The translations under genes and the position numbers were made by a program. From NCBI RefSeq assembly GCF_002592045.1, contig NZ_MEJG01000004.1, positions 62,001-126,000 of the forward strand: a stretch of DNA of 64,000 nt, in the 5' to 3' direction. The stretch comes from Parasaccharibacter apium (GTDB lineage Bacteria; Pseudomonadota; Alphaproteobacteria; Acetobacterales; Acetobacteraceae). Shown piece after piece: positions 37,518 to 46,084 of this stretch. The notes under the pieces are model-generated. The model did not search any database and was not told where the DNA came from. It saw only the letters and a list, made by a program, of their open reading frames with translations. Numbering within the stretch: position 1 is the first letter of the stretch; each line of letters begins with the position of its first letter.

Positions 37518-38786
37518 CTATGGTACCAGCCAAACCAACAAAGCTTCTAACAAAGCTCCTACCACAAAACCCACCACGGTGCCATTCACACGAATATAAG
37601 CGAGGTCACGCCCTATGCCTGCTTCCAACCGGGCAGAAAGGCTCTTCGCGTCCCATTCTGTAATCACGCGCTCTATCATGTTTGATGTATAATCTTGCAT
37701 AGCGGGCAAAGCCTTTACAACCATTTGTTGTACGGCATGATTCATACGGGTGGATAATGCCGTCCGCTGTAACAAGGCCTCAACAAATTGCCGGTACATT
37801 GTGCGTAAAGCCTGCATACTCAACCCATCATCGCGCGCGCTATCATCCTCGACCATTATACGCAAACGCTGCCATAGGCTCCCACTCCATTCCTTCACAC
37901 TCTCATGCGAGAAAAAGGCTGTGATGCTCTCCATCAAGTCATGCGCGCCTTGTGGATCGTCCTCTAATTCTTGAATCTTTGTGCGCACCCATCGGGTAAA
38001 GCCATGCCTTAAGTCGGAATCCATAGGGTCCACACGTCCTAACTCGGCCCGTAATGCCGCAAGCACTTGTGTTGCAATAGACGTTCCCACAGCCCAACCA
38101 ATTAATCGCCCACCTTGCTCCTTTACCCGTTTTTCTACAAAACTCCGTAAATCCTCCTCTCGCGTTGTGACAAACTCCTTTAACTGGGCAAGAAAAAAGG
38201 AGAACACCTCTTGATGTATCTCCTCATCCACTAACGCTTTAAAACCACGCAACACTAAGGCTGTGACATCTTCACGCTTTAAAAGCGTAGGAAATAACGT
38301 CACCAAAAACGAACTACCGCGCCCATCACCAATACGCTCTAAAATCGCTGGGGTCAGGTTGCGTAAATATCTTAGGATTTGATTCTCGATCTCTGGCTTT
38401 TGCAAAAAGCGCGCTAACAAAACAGGGAGATCAACTTGCTCTAATAGGCGAATCACCTCCACTTTTGTGAGAAAATGCTCCACCATAAACCGCCCCAAAG
38501 CACTCCCAAGCTGTGCTTTGCGTTGCGGAAGGATAGCCGTATGCGGGATAGGCAGCCCTAGAGGATGGCGAAATAAGGCCGTCACGGCAAACCAATCAGC
38601 AACCCCACCAACCACACCAGCTTGGCTACCAGCTTGGAGCATGTCCAACCATAATGGTGTGCCATATAGATGTTGCCATAGGCTCAACCGGCTAATAATT
38701 GCCACGCCGGAGGCTCCTGCCAGCAACAATGTCGCACTCAGAGAGACCCGATTTTTCCGCTGTGGAACGGACATGATAACGGTCAC
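37518..38786 (-). CDS. DUF445 family membrane protein
   Basis: A 422-aa DUF445 (YjiN-like) protein of unknown function. The N-terminal hallmark AGVVGGVADWFAVTALFRHPLGLPIPHTAILP (residues about 60-90) and a closing hydrophobic helix with VGFVVGALLEALLVW anchor it to the membrane. The middle is helical and charged. It starts with GTG 38786 or ATG 38774; an AGGAGGGG box sits directly before the GTG. It is divergent from the PEP-carboxylase-like gene. Confidence 0.9.
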   Translation of the reverse strand: MTVIMSVPQRKNRVSLSATLLLAGASGVAIISRLSLWQHLYGTPLWLDMLQAGSQAGVVGGVADWFAVTALFRHPLGLPIPHTAILPQRKAQLGSALGRFMVEHFLTKVEVIRLLEQVDLPVLLARFLQKPEIENQILRYLRNLTPAILERIGDGRGSSFLVTLFPTLLKREDVTALVLRGFKALVDEEIHQEVFSFFLAQLKEFVTTREEDLRSFVEKRVKEQGGRLIGWAVGTSIATQVLAALRAELGRVDPMDSDLRHGFTRWVRTKIQELEDDPQGAHDLMESITAFFSHESVKEWSGSLWQRLRIMVEDDSARDDGLSMQALRTMYRQFVEALLQRTALSTRMNHAVQQMVVKALPAMQDYTSNMIERVITEWDAKSLSARLEAGIGRDLAYIRVNGTVVGFVVGALLEALLVWLVP

Positions 38787-38880
38787 CCCCTCCTAAAGCC
38801 TCGATAAAACCCACGCTTATTAAAACGGAGGGGCCTATCCTCGCTCCTTAAAGTAAGTACGCAACAGTTTTTATCAATGC

Positions 38881-38910
38881 TTGGCTCTCTAGCACGATTC
38901 CGCCTATACA
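38881..38910 (+). promoter_or_regulatory. Candidate promoter of the PEP-carboxylase-like gene
   Basis: -35 TTGGCT (38881-38886), 18-bp spacer, -10 TATACA (38905-38910), about 78 bp before the ATG in the divergent intergenic region. Moderate match only. Confidence 0.4.
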
Positions 38911-38987
38911 GGAACAATCACGTTAGAAGGGGAAGTGAGCCTTCCCTACCTAATAACCACAAATGAACACAAGCGAGACTGTTCCTC

Positions 38988-41780
38988 ATGCCAGATTGCG
39001 CCTCCCCAACTGACGCATCGCCTGCCGAACTGATTAAATCCTACGCGGCTACGCTTACACATAAGCCGCATGACCTCTCCAGCCTCATTATTACATTAGC
39101 GGAAAAAATAAGTGCTCCGGGAGAGAATGAGACAATCAAACAGGCGATCCGTCTATTACGGGACCGCAACTTCACAACACGCGCTGCCGCCCTGCGCCGT
39201 TATATCGGCTTAGAGCAAAACGGGGCGGAGGCATCCCCTACCGAACGGTTACGCCATGTAGCAGAGCAGCTTGTAGCCCATGCAAAAACGCCGGATGACC
39301 TCGCTATAACGGGTTTTTCTGCCGTTTTTACAGCCCATCCCACCTTTGCTTTAGCCAATGATGTGTACGACCTTCTCGCCCAATGTGCGGAGGATCCGGC
39401 CCATCCTCTCCCCATCCTGCCGACCCATCGCCGTGCTGCCCCTCCCACATTGGATGAGGAACAAGCCCTCGCCCTTGCCGCCATCACGCGCGGACGCGAT
39501 GCGTTGGATGTCCTCGCCCAAAACATCTTCCAAGCAGCACGTCAGCGTTGGCCAGAGGTCAAGAACCTAAATCCCGCCCCTATCAAACTCGCAAGCTGGG
39601 TAGGGTTTGATACTGATGGACGTAATGATATTGGCTGGTGGGATACAATCCGCATCCGCCTCGGCCTTAAAATCGCCCAGCTAGAACGCCTCTTAGAGGG
39701 GCTGAAAAAGATTGGACTGCACGATTCCCCTCTTGGGGAGCGCGTTCTTGCGGCCCTTATGGCCACAGTGCAGCAACGCGATGCCTGCCCACGCTCCATC
39801 CCGGGGAAAAGCTTAACACCAGAAGAGATTGTCCAGTTCTCACATAAGCTCATCTCATTGCGCGAGACGGCCTTGCTTCATGCGGAAGATTTGCTCCCGC
39901 TCTTCCAAGCAGAGCGTGCCAAGCTGGATGATGCAACGGCTCAAGAGCTTGATGTCATCCGGGCTGGCTTTCTCAATCACGGTCTTGGTATCTCCCATAT
40001 CCATACCCGCCTCAATGCTGCGCAGATTTATAATGTCGCACGCACGCGTTTAGGGTTGACGGACGATCCAACACTCCCCTTCCATCGCCGGGCTTTACTC
40101 TCCCATATTGATGCCGCGATGGATAACCTCAAACCCCTCGCGATTGATTTCGGGGCCTTGTTGGTTGAACCAAGTGCCGCCTCGCGTTTGATGATGACGA
40201 TGGCGCAGATCCTCAAACATATTGATTCCGGATCGCCCATTCGCTTCCTCATTGCAGAAACGGAGAGCGGCTATACGCTGCTTGCGACTTTGTGGTTAGC
40301 GCGCCTCTTTGGGATTCGGGATGAGCAAATCGAAATATCTCCCCTCTTTGAGACTGAAACAGCTCTCGAAAATGGGGCAGAGATTCTTGAGGAAGCCTTC
40401 CGCTCTCCCCATTGGCGGGCTTATCTCCGTGCTAATGGGCGGCTCTCGCTGCAATTTGGTTATTCCGATTCCGGCCGGTATGTCGGCCAGCTCGCAGCAG
40501 GGCCAATGGTCGAGCGACTACGGCTACGCACCTTAGAGCTTATGAAAGAACACGGGCTGGATGACATCGCCCTCACTATGTTCGACACACATGGTGAGAG
40601 CATTGGCCGTGGGGCGCATCCTTTCAGCCTTAAAGAGCGGTTGGATTATTTCTCCCCCGCTAATACCCGCCAAGCGTTAAAAAAGGCCGGTATCACCAGC
40701 CGGGTGGAAACGGCCTTCCAAGGAGGGGATGGGTATCTTCCCTTTGGCACGGCTAAGCTTGCTGCCTCTACCATCGCCACATTAGCGGAGTTTGTCGCCG
40801 CTCAACATGAGCCAATCGACCCTATTGCTTTAAAAGACCCCCTCTTTAGCAAGCCTGATTTTGCGATGGATTTCTTCTCCACCATCGCTTTAAAGATGGG
40901 GGATTTGGTGGATGACCCCGGCTATACAGCCCTCCTAAGTGCTTTTGGCCCCGCTTTGGTGGATAAAACAGGCTCCCGCCCTTCTGCCCGTCAATCCGAT
41001 ACAGCGCGGGTGACGCGTATTACGCACCCAAGCCAAATTCGCGCTATCCCTAATAACGCCATCCTCCAACAACTTGGCTGGTGGGCCAATGTGCTACATG
41101 GCCTTGGGGGCGCAGCACGGCGTCATAGCGAGCAATTTGAGCAATTACGGCATAAATCTCCCCGTTTTCGCCAGCTTATGGATTTCGCAATCCAAGCTCT
41201 TAAACATTCGGACCTGGATGTCCTGCGTGCGACCATCCATCAGCTTGACCCCGGCACATGGCTCAACCGCGCAACAGAATGCGATAATGCCGATGACCGT
41301 ATGCACTTCCTCAGCATCGCGCGCGACTTGGAGGAGCTAGAATTCTGGAAGAGTGTGCCCGCCCTTTTCCGCCGGATTCAACGGGAGGATATTGCTCTAC
41401 GTTCCGCCTGGCCAGAAACACCCCGCATGGAGGTTGAAGAAAAACTCCTCCATGTCATCCGTTTCGCTTTGATGGAACGGATTTGGACATTAGGCACCCA
41501 GATCCCCTATTTCGGCCCACGTGGCGGCCTCACGCGTGAGGCCATCACCACCTTGATTCTCTGCCTCGATGTCCCACGGGCCTTGCGCCTCTTGGATGAT
41601 CTTTTCCCCATCTCTGCCCCCAGCATTGCCGACCTCGACTTCGGTGAACCCGGCGGGGCGGGAGAAGCCCAAGGCTTTGCACGCGAACATCGGGAGATCT
41701 TCCAACCGCTGCAAGAGGCGTTTGACCTCCTTCGTGAGGTTGGCATCGCCATCATGCATGCAAACCATTGCTTTGGCTAA
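38988..41780 (+). CDS. Phosphoenolpyruvate carboxylase family protein with altered active site
   Basis: A 930-aa protein aligned by eye to PEP carboxylase over its length. Retained: the TAHPT core with His117 (E. coli His138), PLFET (metal Glu), YSDS with Asp494, SIGRG with Arg541 (Arg587), TGSRP, IRAIP. Changed: TAHPTE is TAHPTF (Phe120), the Lys after YSDS is Arg497, and the loop FHGRGG is FDTHGE, so His579 and Arg581 of E. coli are replaced by Asp533 and His535. The GGDRDGN motif reads GFDTDGR. The C-terminus ends NHCFG rather than the invariant NTG. It may be a divergent PEPC or a relative with another role. Monocistronic, with a strong hairpin downstream. Confidence 0.8.
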   Translation: MPDCASPTDASPAELIKSYAATLTHKPHDLSSLIITLAEKISAPGENETIKQAIRLLRDRNFTTRAAALRRYIGLEQNGAEASPTERLRHVAEQLVAHAKTPDDLAITGFSAVFTAHPTFALANDVYDLLAQCAEDPAHPLPILPTHRRAAPPTLDEEQALALAAITRGRDALDVLAQNIFQAARQRWPEVKNLNPAPIKLASWVGFDTDGRNDIGWWDTIRIRLGLKIAQLERLLEGLKKIGLHDSPLGERVLAALMATVQQRDACPRSIPGKSLTPEEIVQFSHKLISLRETALLHAEDLLPLFQAERAKLDDATAQELDVIRAGFLNHGLGISHIHTRLNAAQIYNVARTRLGLTDDPTLPFHRRALLSHIDAAMDNLKPLAIDFGALLVEPSAASRLMMTMAQILKHIDSGSPIRFLIAETESGYTLLATLWLARLFGIRDEQIEISPLFETETALENGAEILEEAFRSPHWRAYLRANGRLSLQFGYSDSGRYVGQLAAGPMVERLRLRTLELMKEHGLDDIALTMFDTHGESIGRGAHPFSLKERLDYFSPANTRQALKKAGITSRVETAFQGGDGYLPFGTAKLAASTIATLAEFVAAQHEPIDPIALKDPLFSKPDFAMDFFSTIALKMGDLVDDPGYTALLSAFGPALVDKTGSRPSARQSDTARVTRITHPSQIRAIPNNAILQQLGWWANVLHGLGGAARRHSEQFEQLRHKSPRFRQLMDFAIQALKHSDLDVLRATIHQLDPGTWLNRATECDNADDRMHFLSIARDLEELEFWKSVPALFRRIQREDIALRSAWPETPRMEVEEKLLHVIRFALMERIWTLGTQIPYFGPRGGLTREAITTLILCLDVPRALRLLDDLFPISAPSIADLDFGEPGGAGEAQGFAREHREIFQPLQEAFDLLREVGIAIMHANHCFG

Positions 41781-41790
41781 CACGCTTATA

Positions 41791-41819
41791 ATGGTCCCTT
41801 CCCTCTTGGAAGGGACCAT
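41791..41819. terminator. 12-bp perfect hairpin between convergent genes
   Basis: ATGGTCCCTTCC (41791-41802), loop CTCTT, GGAAGGGACCAT (41808-41819). It is placed 10 bp after the PEPC-like stop and 28 bp before the end of the convergent CLC gene. No T-run follows on either strand, so it is likely a shared 3'-end structure rather than a canonical intrinsic terminator. Confidence 0.6.
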
Positions 41820-41847
41820 CAAGCAGAAAAGCAGCGCGAGAGAGCGG

Positions 41848-43182
41848 TTAGTCCTCCTCCCGCCACACGCCATTTCTGGCACGTTTCAACAAGATACCGG
41901 GTTGGAAATCAGCCCGCCAAATCTTGGGGATACCAACCCGTTGGGAGAGATAAATCCCCGTATGGCCGGAGCATAAATACGCAATAAAACAACCCGTTGC
42001 GTAATAAACGATGTTCGTACCCCCAAAAAGCTCGACCCCCATAATGGTACAAGCTAATGGGGCATTTACTGCGCCCCCAAAGACAGCCACCATGCCTACA
42101 CCGGCGAGCAAATCCCCCGGCACACCTAAAAATGGTGCGAGGGCATTGCCTAACCCAGCCCCTATGAAGAAGAGCGGCGTAACCTCCCCTCCTTTATAGC
42201 CTGTTGCCAAAGCAATGACGGTAAAGAGCAGCTTTAATAACCAACTCCACGCATAATGTGTTGAGCCGAAGAAATTGACAATGGACGCCCCGCCAAGCTC
42301 CGGTGCTGTAACGCCCAAGCCCAAATAATCCCGCGTCCCTAAAAGCCAGACCAGTGCAATCGTTGCGACACCGCCAATAGCTGGCTGCAACCATGTGTGA
42401 GGGCAAAGTTTTTTAATAAGCGGGGCAAGCCTATACACCCCCTCGGAGAACGCCTTACTCGCAAACCCAAAGGCTACCGCTGCAAGAGCCACCTTAACCC
42501 ATAACAACGCATCCACATGGAAAGCAGGCTGACCTTGAGCTGCAAATCCTTTAAAATTAACGATATAACTCGCGTGATGAATCCCCCATTGATGGCATGT
42601 CCAATCCGCTATGATGGACGTTACCGCAACGGGCAAAAGTGCTGAATAATCCAACGCCCCAAGCGTGACGACCTCCAGCCCAAACACCGCCCCGGTAATC
42701 GGTGTGCCATAGACTGCCCCTAGGCCGGAGGCCATACCGGCCATGAGCAGGATACGCGTCTCTCTTTCATCAAGACGGAAGAGCCGCGCAAAATTACTAG
42801 CAAGGCTTCCGCCCATCTGCACCGCTGTACCTTCCCGCCCAACAGATGCCCCGAATAAATGGCTCACCACCGTCCCAATGAACACAAGGGGAGCCATACG
42901 CAACGGTACGCCTTCACCAGGCTTGTTAATCTCATCAAGAATGAGGTTATTGCCCCCGCCGGCACGGCCACCCCACCAATAATAAGATAACGCTACAGCA
43001 ACACCCGCCAAAGGCAGCCCATATAGAATGTTCGGATGGGTAAAGCGATAATGCGTTACCCATTCCAACATCCACAGGAACAGGGCGCAGAAGCTCCCTA
43101 CGAGCAAGGCAAGCGGCACTAAAAGGCAGAACCAACGGCCCAAGCGCAGCATAAAGGCTATAATTTCTTTAAAAGATACCAT
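41848..43182 (-). CDS. CLC-family fluoride/proton antiporter (CLC-F type)
   Basis: A 444-aa CLC channel/antiporter-family membrane protein. The selectivity motifs differ from chloride CLCs in the way described for the fluoride-exporting CLC-F clade: GGGNNLI in place of GSGIP, GREGT in place of GREGP, and GGEVTPLF in place of GxFxP. The proton-glutamate in GREGT is retained. An AGGAG box is 6 nt before ATG 43182. A fluoride riboswitch sits in the leader, giving independent support for fluoride export. Annotation as a chloride channel would be misleading. Confidence 0.88.
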   Translation of the reverse strand: MVSFKEIIAFMLRLGRWFCLLVPLALLVGSFCALFLWMLEWVTHYRFTHPNILYGLPLAGVAVALSYYWWGGRAGGGNNLILDEINKPGEGVPLRMAPLVFIGTVVSHLFGASVGREGTAVQMGGSLASNFARLFRLDERETRILLMAGMASGLGAVYGTPITGAVFGLEVVTLGALDYSALLPVAVTSIIADWTCHQWGIHHASYIVNFKGFAAQGQPAFHVDALLWVKVALAAVAFGFASKAFSEGVYRLAPLIKKLCPHTWLQPAIGGVATIALVWLLGTRDYLGLGVTAPELGGASIVNFFGSTHYAWSWLLKLLFTVIALATGYKGGEVTPLFFIGAGLGNALAPFLGVPGDLLAGVGMVAVFGGAVNAPLACTIMGVELFGGTNIVYYATGCFIAYLCSGHTGIYLSQRVGIPKIWRADFQPGILLKRARNGVWREED

Positions 43183-43188
43183 ATCAGA

Positions 43189-43233
43189 CTCCTACACCAT
43201 GCCCCTTATCCTTAATTCATAAGGGGATTCATT
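43189..43233 (-). promoter_or_regulatory. Expression platform of the fluoride riboswitch
   Basis: Between aptamer and start codon are a perfect 8-bp hairpin (CCCCTTAT 43226-43219 with ATAAGGGG 43209-43202 on the minus strand) and the Shine-Dalgarno stretch GTAGGAG (43195-43189). GTAGGA is complementary to TCCTAC at the aptamer 3' end (43240-43235). No T-tract is present, so control is probably translational. Confidence 0.6.
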
Positions 43234-43304
43234 GGTAGGAATCATCAGCCTTTCCCTCGCGGGTGGCGGTTCGGCCTATCGGCCCGGTGGTAATCCATCA
43301 CCGT
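43234..43304 (-). promoter_or_regulatory. Fluoride riboswitch (crcB motif)
   Basis: The minus strand reads in order: CGGTGATGG, ATTACCACCG, a GGGCC-GATA-GGCC hairpin, GAACCGCC, a CCCGCGAGGG segment, then GGCTGAT and GATTCCTACC. These match the conserved elements GGnGATGG, AACCGCC, GGCTGAT and CCTAC of the crcB motif RNA (Rfam RF01734), including stem CGGTG/CACCG. It ends 51 nt before the CLC-F gene start. Fluoride binding normally turns such genes on. Confidence 0.9.
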
Positions 43305-43313
43305 GTGACGAGG

Positions 43314-43341
43314 ATAACATCATCCTTGGGGATAAGGTCAA
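43314..43341 (-). promoter_or_regulatory. Promoter for the riboswitch-CLC-F transcript
   Basis: On the minus strand -35 TTGACC (43341-43336), 16-bp spacer, -10 TGTTAT (43319-43314). Transcription would begin just before the aptamer, and the site lies immediately after the fusA terminator. Confidence 0.55.
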
Positions 43342-43345
43342 GGCC

Positions 43346-43381
43346 AAAAAGAAAACCCTCCGCCAGATGACTGACAGAGGG
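43346..43381 (-). terminator. Rho-independent terminator of fusA
   Basis: On the minus strand CCCTCTGTCAG, loop TCAT, CTGGCGGAGGG: 11 pairs including two G-T wobbles, followed by TTTTCTTTTT. It separates fusA from the fluoride-responsive unit. Confidence 0.9.
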
Positions 43382-43414
43382 CCTCCCCTAAGCAAGACTT
43401 ACCTGCAAAGCGAA

Positions 43415-45526
43415 TTAAGCACGCTCTGCGATAATCTCATCCTGCACGTTGCGCGGCACAGGTTCATAATGATGGAACTGCATTGTAAAGGATGCACGAC
43501 CCTTTGTTGCAGACCGCAGATGAGAAATGTAACCGAACATTTCCTTCAGCGGTACCTGAGAGCGAATCAGAACAGTGGAGCCAGAGGTCTCCTGATTCTG
43601 GATGATACCACGGCGGCGGTTAAGGTCACCCACAACGTCACCAACATGGTCGTTTGGTGTGGTGATCTCCACATCCATGATAGGCTCCAGAATGACCGGA
43701 CCAGCCTTCTTCATCCCCTCACGGAAGCACGCCTTAGCGGCGATCTCAAAGGCCAGAGCGGAAGAGTCAACATCATGGTACTTACCGTCTTCCAGCGTGA
43801 ACTTAAAGCCCACAGTCTCGAAGCCTGCTAGAACACCCGTGCTGGCCTGCATACGGATACCTTTTTCCACCGCAGGAATATATTCCTTCGGCACGGCACC
43901 ACCGACAATCTTATTCTCAAAGAGAATCTCTTCTGCGCCCTTCTCTGTCAGCGGCTCGAAGGTGATCTTCACCTCAGCGAACTGACCAGACCCACCGGAC
44001 TGCTTCTTATGCGTATATGTCTCGGTGTGGGACTGTGTGATGGTCTCACGATAAGCCACCTGCGGAGCACCGATATTGGCATCCACGCCATATTCACGGC
44101 GCAGACGGTCCACGATGATGTCCAGATGCAGCTCACCCATACCAGAGAGAATGGTCTGGCCTGTCTCTTGGTCTGTACGCAGATGCAAGGATGGGTCCTC
44201 AGCTGTCAGCTTTTGGAGAGCCAGCGTCATCTTCTCAACAGCGTCTTTGGTCTTTGGCTCGACAGAAATATCAATCACCGGAACCGGGAACTGCATACGC
44301 TCCAAAATGACAGGGTCAGCAGCATCAGCCAAAGTATCACCTGTTACAGTGTCCTTCAGCCCCACGAAGGCAGCAATATCACCAGCTCCAACAGACTTTA
44401 CTTCCTGACGCTTATCAGCGTGCATTTGGAACATGCGGCCCACACGCTCCTTGGTGCCCTTGGTGGTGTTCAGCACGGTATCACCCGTATTCAACACACC
44501 ACGATAGACACGCACGAAGGTCAATGTGCCGTATTTATCGGAGATAATCTTAAAGGCCAGACCAGCGAACTTACCTTCTGGGTCAACCGGGATGATCGGC
44601 AGGAAGCTCTCATCAACTTCCTTATCTTCCGGCGGAGCAATACGGATGCCCTCAACCTCATCAGGAGCAGGAAGATAATCAATCACGGCATCAAGAAGAG
44701 GCTGCACACCCTTATTCTTAAAGGCAGTACCGCACAGGACAGGGCGGAACTCACCAGCGATTGTACCTTTTTTGATACAACGCTTCAGTGTGGCGACATC
44801 CACCTCACCTTTATCGAAATATTCTTCCATCGCAGCGGTATCGACACTCAAAGCTGTGTCGAGAAGGTTCTGCCGTGCTTCCTCAGCACGCTCCTTCATA
44901 TCGGCTGGGATCTCTTCGTAATGGAACTTCGCCCCGAGCTCGCCGCCTTCCCATACGATGGCGCGCATCTCCACGAGGTCCACAACACCGACCATGTTCT
45001 CCTCAGAGCCAATCGGCAGCTGAAGGGGAATCGCCACGATGTCCAGCTTTTCCTTCAATGTGCTGAAAGCGTAGTCGAAGTCAGCCCCGGTGCGGTCCAG
45101 CTTATTGATGAAGATAATACGCGGCACGTTATAGCGGTCTGCCAAACGCCAGTTGGTCTCAGATTGCGGCTGCACACCAGCCACACCCTCGATCACGAAA
45201 ATCGCACCATCCAGCACGCGCAAGGAGCGGTTCACCTCGATGTTAAAATCGATATGGCCGGGAGTGTCGATGATGTTGATGCGGTGGTCATTCCACTCAC
45301 AGGTCACAGCAGCGGAGGTAATGGTAATACCGCGCTCACGCTCCTGCTCCATATAGTCAGTTGTGGTGTTCCCGTCATGCACTTCACCGATACGATGAGA
45401 CATACCGGTGTAGTAGAGCATACGCTCTGTTGTGGTCGTCTTACCAGCATCAATATGTGCGGTAATACCGATGTTACGAATCTTTGAGAGAGCGGACTTC
45501 GCGCCCTGGACGCTATCGTCGGTCAC
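43415..45526 (-). CDS. fusA: Elongation factor G
   Basis: Translocation GTPase, 703 aa. G1 AHIDAGKTT (about residues 22-30), switch I with the RGITI motif, G3 DTPGH, G4 NKLD, and domains II-V (GMGELHLDI; the C-terminal [11 protein letters not shown]) are intact. It starts with GTG 45526 behind GGAGG at 6 nt. It is downstream of rpmB, separated by a hairpin, and not next to rpsL, rpsG or tuf as in the common str operon. Confidence 0.97.
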   Translation of the reverse strand: MTDDSVQGAKSALSKIRNIGITAHIDAGKTTTTERMLYYTGMSHRIGEVHDGNTTTDYMEQERERGITITSAAVTCEWNDHRINIIDTPGHIDFNIEVNRSLRVLDGAIFVIEGVAGVQPQSETNWRLADRYNVPRIIFINKLDRTGADFDYAFSTLKEKLDIVAIPLQLPIGSEENMVGVVDLVEMRAIVWEGGELGAKFHYEEIPADMKERAEEARQNLLDTALSVDTAAMEEYFDKGEVDVATLKRCIKKGTIAGEFRPVLCGTAFKNKGVQPLLDAVIDYLPAPDEVEGIRIAPPEDKEVDESFLPIIPVDPEGKFAGLAFKIISDKYGTLTFVRVYRGVLNTGDTVLNTTKGTKERVGRMFQMHADKRQEVKSVGAGDIAAFVGLKDTVTGDTLADAADPVILERMQFPVPVIDISVEPKTKDAVEKMTLALQKLTAEDPSLHLRTDQETGQTILSGMGELHLDIIVDRLRREYGVDANIGAPQVAYRETITQSHTETYTHKKQSGGSGQFAEVKITFEPLTEKGAEEILFENKIVGGAVPKEYIPAVEKGIRMQASTGVLAGFETVGFKFTLEDGKYHDVDSSALAFEIAAKACFREGMKKAGPVILEPIMDVEITTPNDHVGDVVGDLNRRRGIIQNQETSGSTVLIRSQVPLKEMFGYISHLRSATKGRASFTMQFHHYEPVPRNVQDEIIAERA

Positions 45527-45540
45527 GGGAAACCTCCAAA

Positions 45541-45577
45541 ATCAAGGAAAGGTGCCTCGGCTTAATACCGGGGCACC
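45541..45577 (-). terminator. Hairpin between rpmB and fusA
   Basis: On the minus strand GGTGCC-C-CGG, loop TATTAAG, CCG-A-GGCACC, followed by TTTCCTTGATTTT. It ends 15 nt before the fusA start. It may be the rpmB terminator or an attenuator in the fusA leader. Confidence 0.65.
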
Positions 45578-45649
45578 CTCATAAGCCCTGTATGAATATC
45601 ATAAATCGTCCCCCAGCAGAGCCACCCCAGAGGAACCATCAAACCCTTA

Positions 45650-45955
45650 TCAGGCTGCGGACTGTGCCGTCTTACGCTCCTGAACGCGCAGGATACGCCG
45701 CTTAATCACCAGAGCCTCTGGCGTTAGCTTACGATTTGGCGTGCCCAGCAGGAAGGAATCCAACCCGCCATTATGCTCAACCGTACGGATGCCCTTAGCG
45801 GAGAGGCGCATACGCACAGGAGCCCCAAGAATATCGGAAAGAAGTGTGGCTTCCTGCAGATTCGGCAGGAAACGACGGCGGGACTTGTTATTGGCGTGGC
45901 TGACGTTATTGCCCGTCAGTACCCCTTTGCCCGTGACATGGCAACGGCGAGACAT
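45650..45955 (-). CDS. rpmB: 50S ribosomal protein L28
   Basis: A 101-aa ribosomal protein from ATG 45955: [29 protein letters not shown] is the family N-terminus, followed by [18 protein letters not shown]. The C-terminal extension of about 25 residues is usual in Alphaproteobacteria. A single CxxxG-type N-terminal Cys is present without a full zinc ribbon. Confidence 0.97.
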   Translation of the reverse strand: MSRRCHVTGKGVLTGNNVSHANNKSRRRFLPNLQEATLLSDILGAPVRMRLSAKGIRTVEHNGGLDSFLLGTPNRKLTPEALVIKRRILRVQERKTAQSAA

Positions 45956-46020
45956 AGAACTTCCTCGATACTGTGATACGCCAAGCAACAAGGCTCGACG
46001 TGTTCCGTAAATAAGGCGGG

Positions 46021-46049
46021 CTTATGACTTACTAACGACGATACGTCAA
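46021..46049 (-). promoter_or_regulatory. Candidate rpmB promoter
   Basis: On the minus strand -35 TTGACG (46049-46044), 17-bp spacer, -10 CATAAG (46026-46021), 65 bp before the rpmB ATG. Same -35 hexamer as the hup promoter. Confidence 0.55.
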
Positions 46050-46084
46050 GTCTTTCCTGCCTTTCTACCGACAGAAGCAGCCCG

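Noticed and set aside
44009-45487. Long plus-strand reading frame (492 codons) opposite fusA
   Set aside because: It lies entirely within the unmistakable EF-G gene, has no recognisable domain and no convincing ribosome-binding site. It is a codon-bias shadow.
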